The translations under genes and the position numbers were made by a program. 13,160 nucleotides of DNA from Candidatus Aminicenantota bacterium (GTDB lineage Bacteria > Acidobacteriota > Aminicenantia > Aminicenantales > Aminicenantaceae): NCBI GenBank assembly GCA_016926925.1, contig JAFGNQ010000052.1, forward strand, positions 1 to 13,160. The letters are read 5' to 3'. Below, piece after piece: positions 12,758-13,160 of this stretch (within the stretch, counting starts at the first letter, position 1; each line of letters opens with the position of its first letter). A model generated the notes under the pieces. The model saw only the letters and a program-made list of their open reading frames with translations, had not been told where the DNA came from and searched no databases.

Positions 12758-13160
12758 TCATGGGCGGTTTTCCGCATCTATTCTTAGGATGGTGTGAAGG
12801 AGAACGTTGACACCGTTGGTTATGTCTTCGATCCTTGAAAACTCCTTCGGCGAATGACTGATGCCCCCTACGCTGGGGATGAAGATCATCCCAGTGGGTG
12901 CGATTTTAGCCATATCCTGAGCATCGTGTCCTGCGCCGCTTGGCATAAAGAGCGTTTTAAGACCCAAATCTTCGGCAGAGTCCGCGATATTCTTCCTGAT
13001 TCCAGCATCCGTGGGTGCAGGCACGGCCATGGCATCTATAACGGAAAAGGCAATGTTCGTCTCCGTCTCATTGGCGATCTTCCGAGCTTCTCTTTGTATC
13101 TCTTCAAAAAGTGACCGGATCTTTTCCGCGGACAGATCCCGGAGTTCCAGGCTCATGACG
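12758..13160 (-). CDS. M20-family amidohydrolase (N-carbamoyl-L-amino-acid hydrolase/allantoate amidohydrolase type), C-terminal part
   Basis: Only the last 130 or so residues are in the window. The frame stays open past the Met codon at 13156 to the right edge (the next codon inward is GTC), and MSLELRDLS is an internal strand in this family, so the true start lies outside. Counting from that Met, SGAGHDAQDMA (73-83, H77) and MIFIPSVGGISHSPKEF (90-106, H101) match the C-terminal catalytic and metal-binding segments of the HyuC/AllC group. That group cleaves N-carbamoyl amino acids or ureido compounds. The usual length is about 400-420 residues, so roughly two thirds is missing, including most metal ligands. 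No export signal can be judged. A cytoplasmic role in amino-acid or purine-derivative catabolism is likely. The family is well supported; the substrate is not. Confidence 0.88.
   Translation of the reverse strand, partial: VMSLELRDLSAEKIRSLFEEIQREARKIANETETNIAFSVIDAMAVPAPTDAGIRKNIADSAEDLGLKTLFMPSGAGHDAQDMAKIAPTGMIFIPSVGGISHSPKEFSRIEDITNGVNVLLHTILRIDAENRP

Noticed and set aside
1..13160. Insertion sequences, phage genes, tRNA or rRNA genes, defence islands
   Set aside because: No transposase, integrase or phage-type protein was recognised, and no cloverleaf or conserved rRNA segment was seen on either strand.

Overview
The window looks like a chromosomal stretch of a mesophilic or moderately thermophilic bacterium with about 50% G+C. 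It encodes several exported hydrolases: two PA-domain M28 metallopeptidases, a serine beta-lactamase-family hydrolase and an erythromycin-esterase-like protein. It also encodes an LVIVD-repeat lipoprotein, a Tat-exported DUF362 protein and a fused MsrB-MsrA. This mix resembles uncultured, protein-degrading lineages around Acidobacteriota/Aminicenantota. That placement is an inference from gene content and protein style; no rRNA or other marker is present. Shine-Dalgarno sites are mostly strong (GGAGG-type), and GTG and TTG starts are used occasionally.

Layout, left to right. (1) The + strand carries an erythromycin-esterase-family protein that enters from the left edge, then a Sec-exported M28 peptidase. 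(2) The - strand carries an HSL-type alpha/beta hydrolase, convergent with the M28 gene. (3) The + strand carries a membrane-anchored MsrB-MsrA fusion behind a near-consensus promoter. (4) Four - strand genes probably follow one another in the order of transcription: a Tat-signal DUF362 protein, a 14-repeat LVIVD propeller lipoprotein, a possible 26-codon gene with a perfect Shine-Dalgarno site, and a low-molecular-weight phosphatase with the Thr signature of YwlE-type protein-arginine phosphatases. The last of these meets msrBA tail to tail with a 2-nt gap. (5) The + strand carries a secreted serine hydrolase and then a lipoprotein M28 peptidase. The spacer between them is dense with possible terminator, promoter, dyad and leader-hairpin elements. 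(6) The - strand carries the C-terminal part of an M20-type amidohydrolase that runs off the right edge.

Most products act outside the cytoplasm. They carry a Sec signal (M28 no. 1, serine hydrolase), a lipobox (propeller, M28 no. 2), a Tat signal (DUF362) or an N-terminal membrane anchor (Ere-like, MsrBA). The two M28 enzymes and the M20 enzyme fit peptide or amino-acid-derivative scavenging, and MsrBA fits repair of oxidised envelope proteins. The alpha/beta hydrolase, the phosphatase and the M20 enzyme look cytoplasmic.

I see no tRNA, rRNA, CRISPR, insertion sequence, phage gene or defence system. The points most worth a second look are the regulatory region upstream of the second M28 gene, the YwlE-like P-loop, the 26-codon gene, and the DUF362/double-propeller exported pair. 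I found no clear-cut new multi-gene system.
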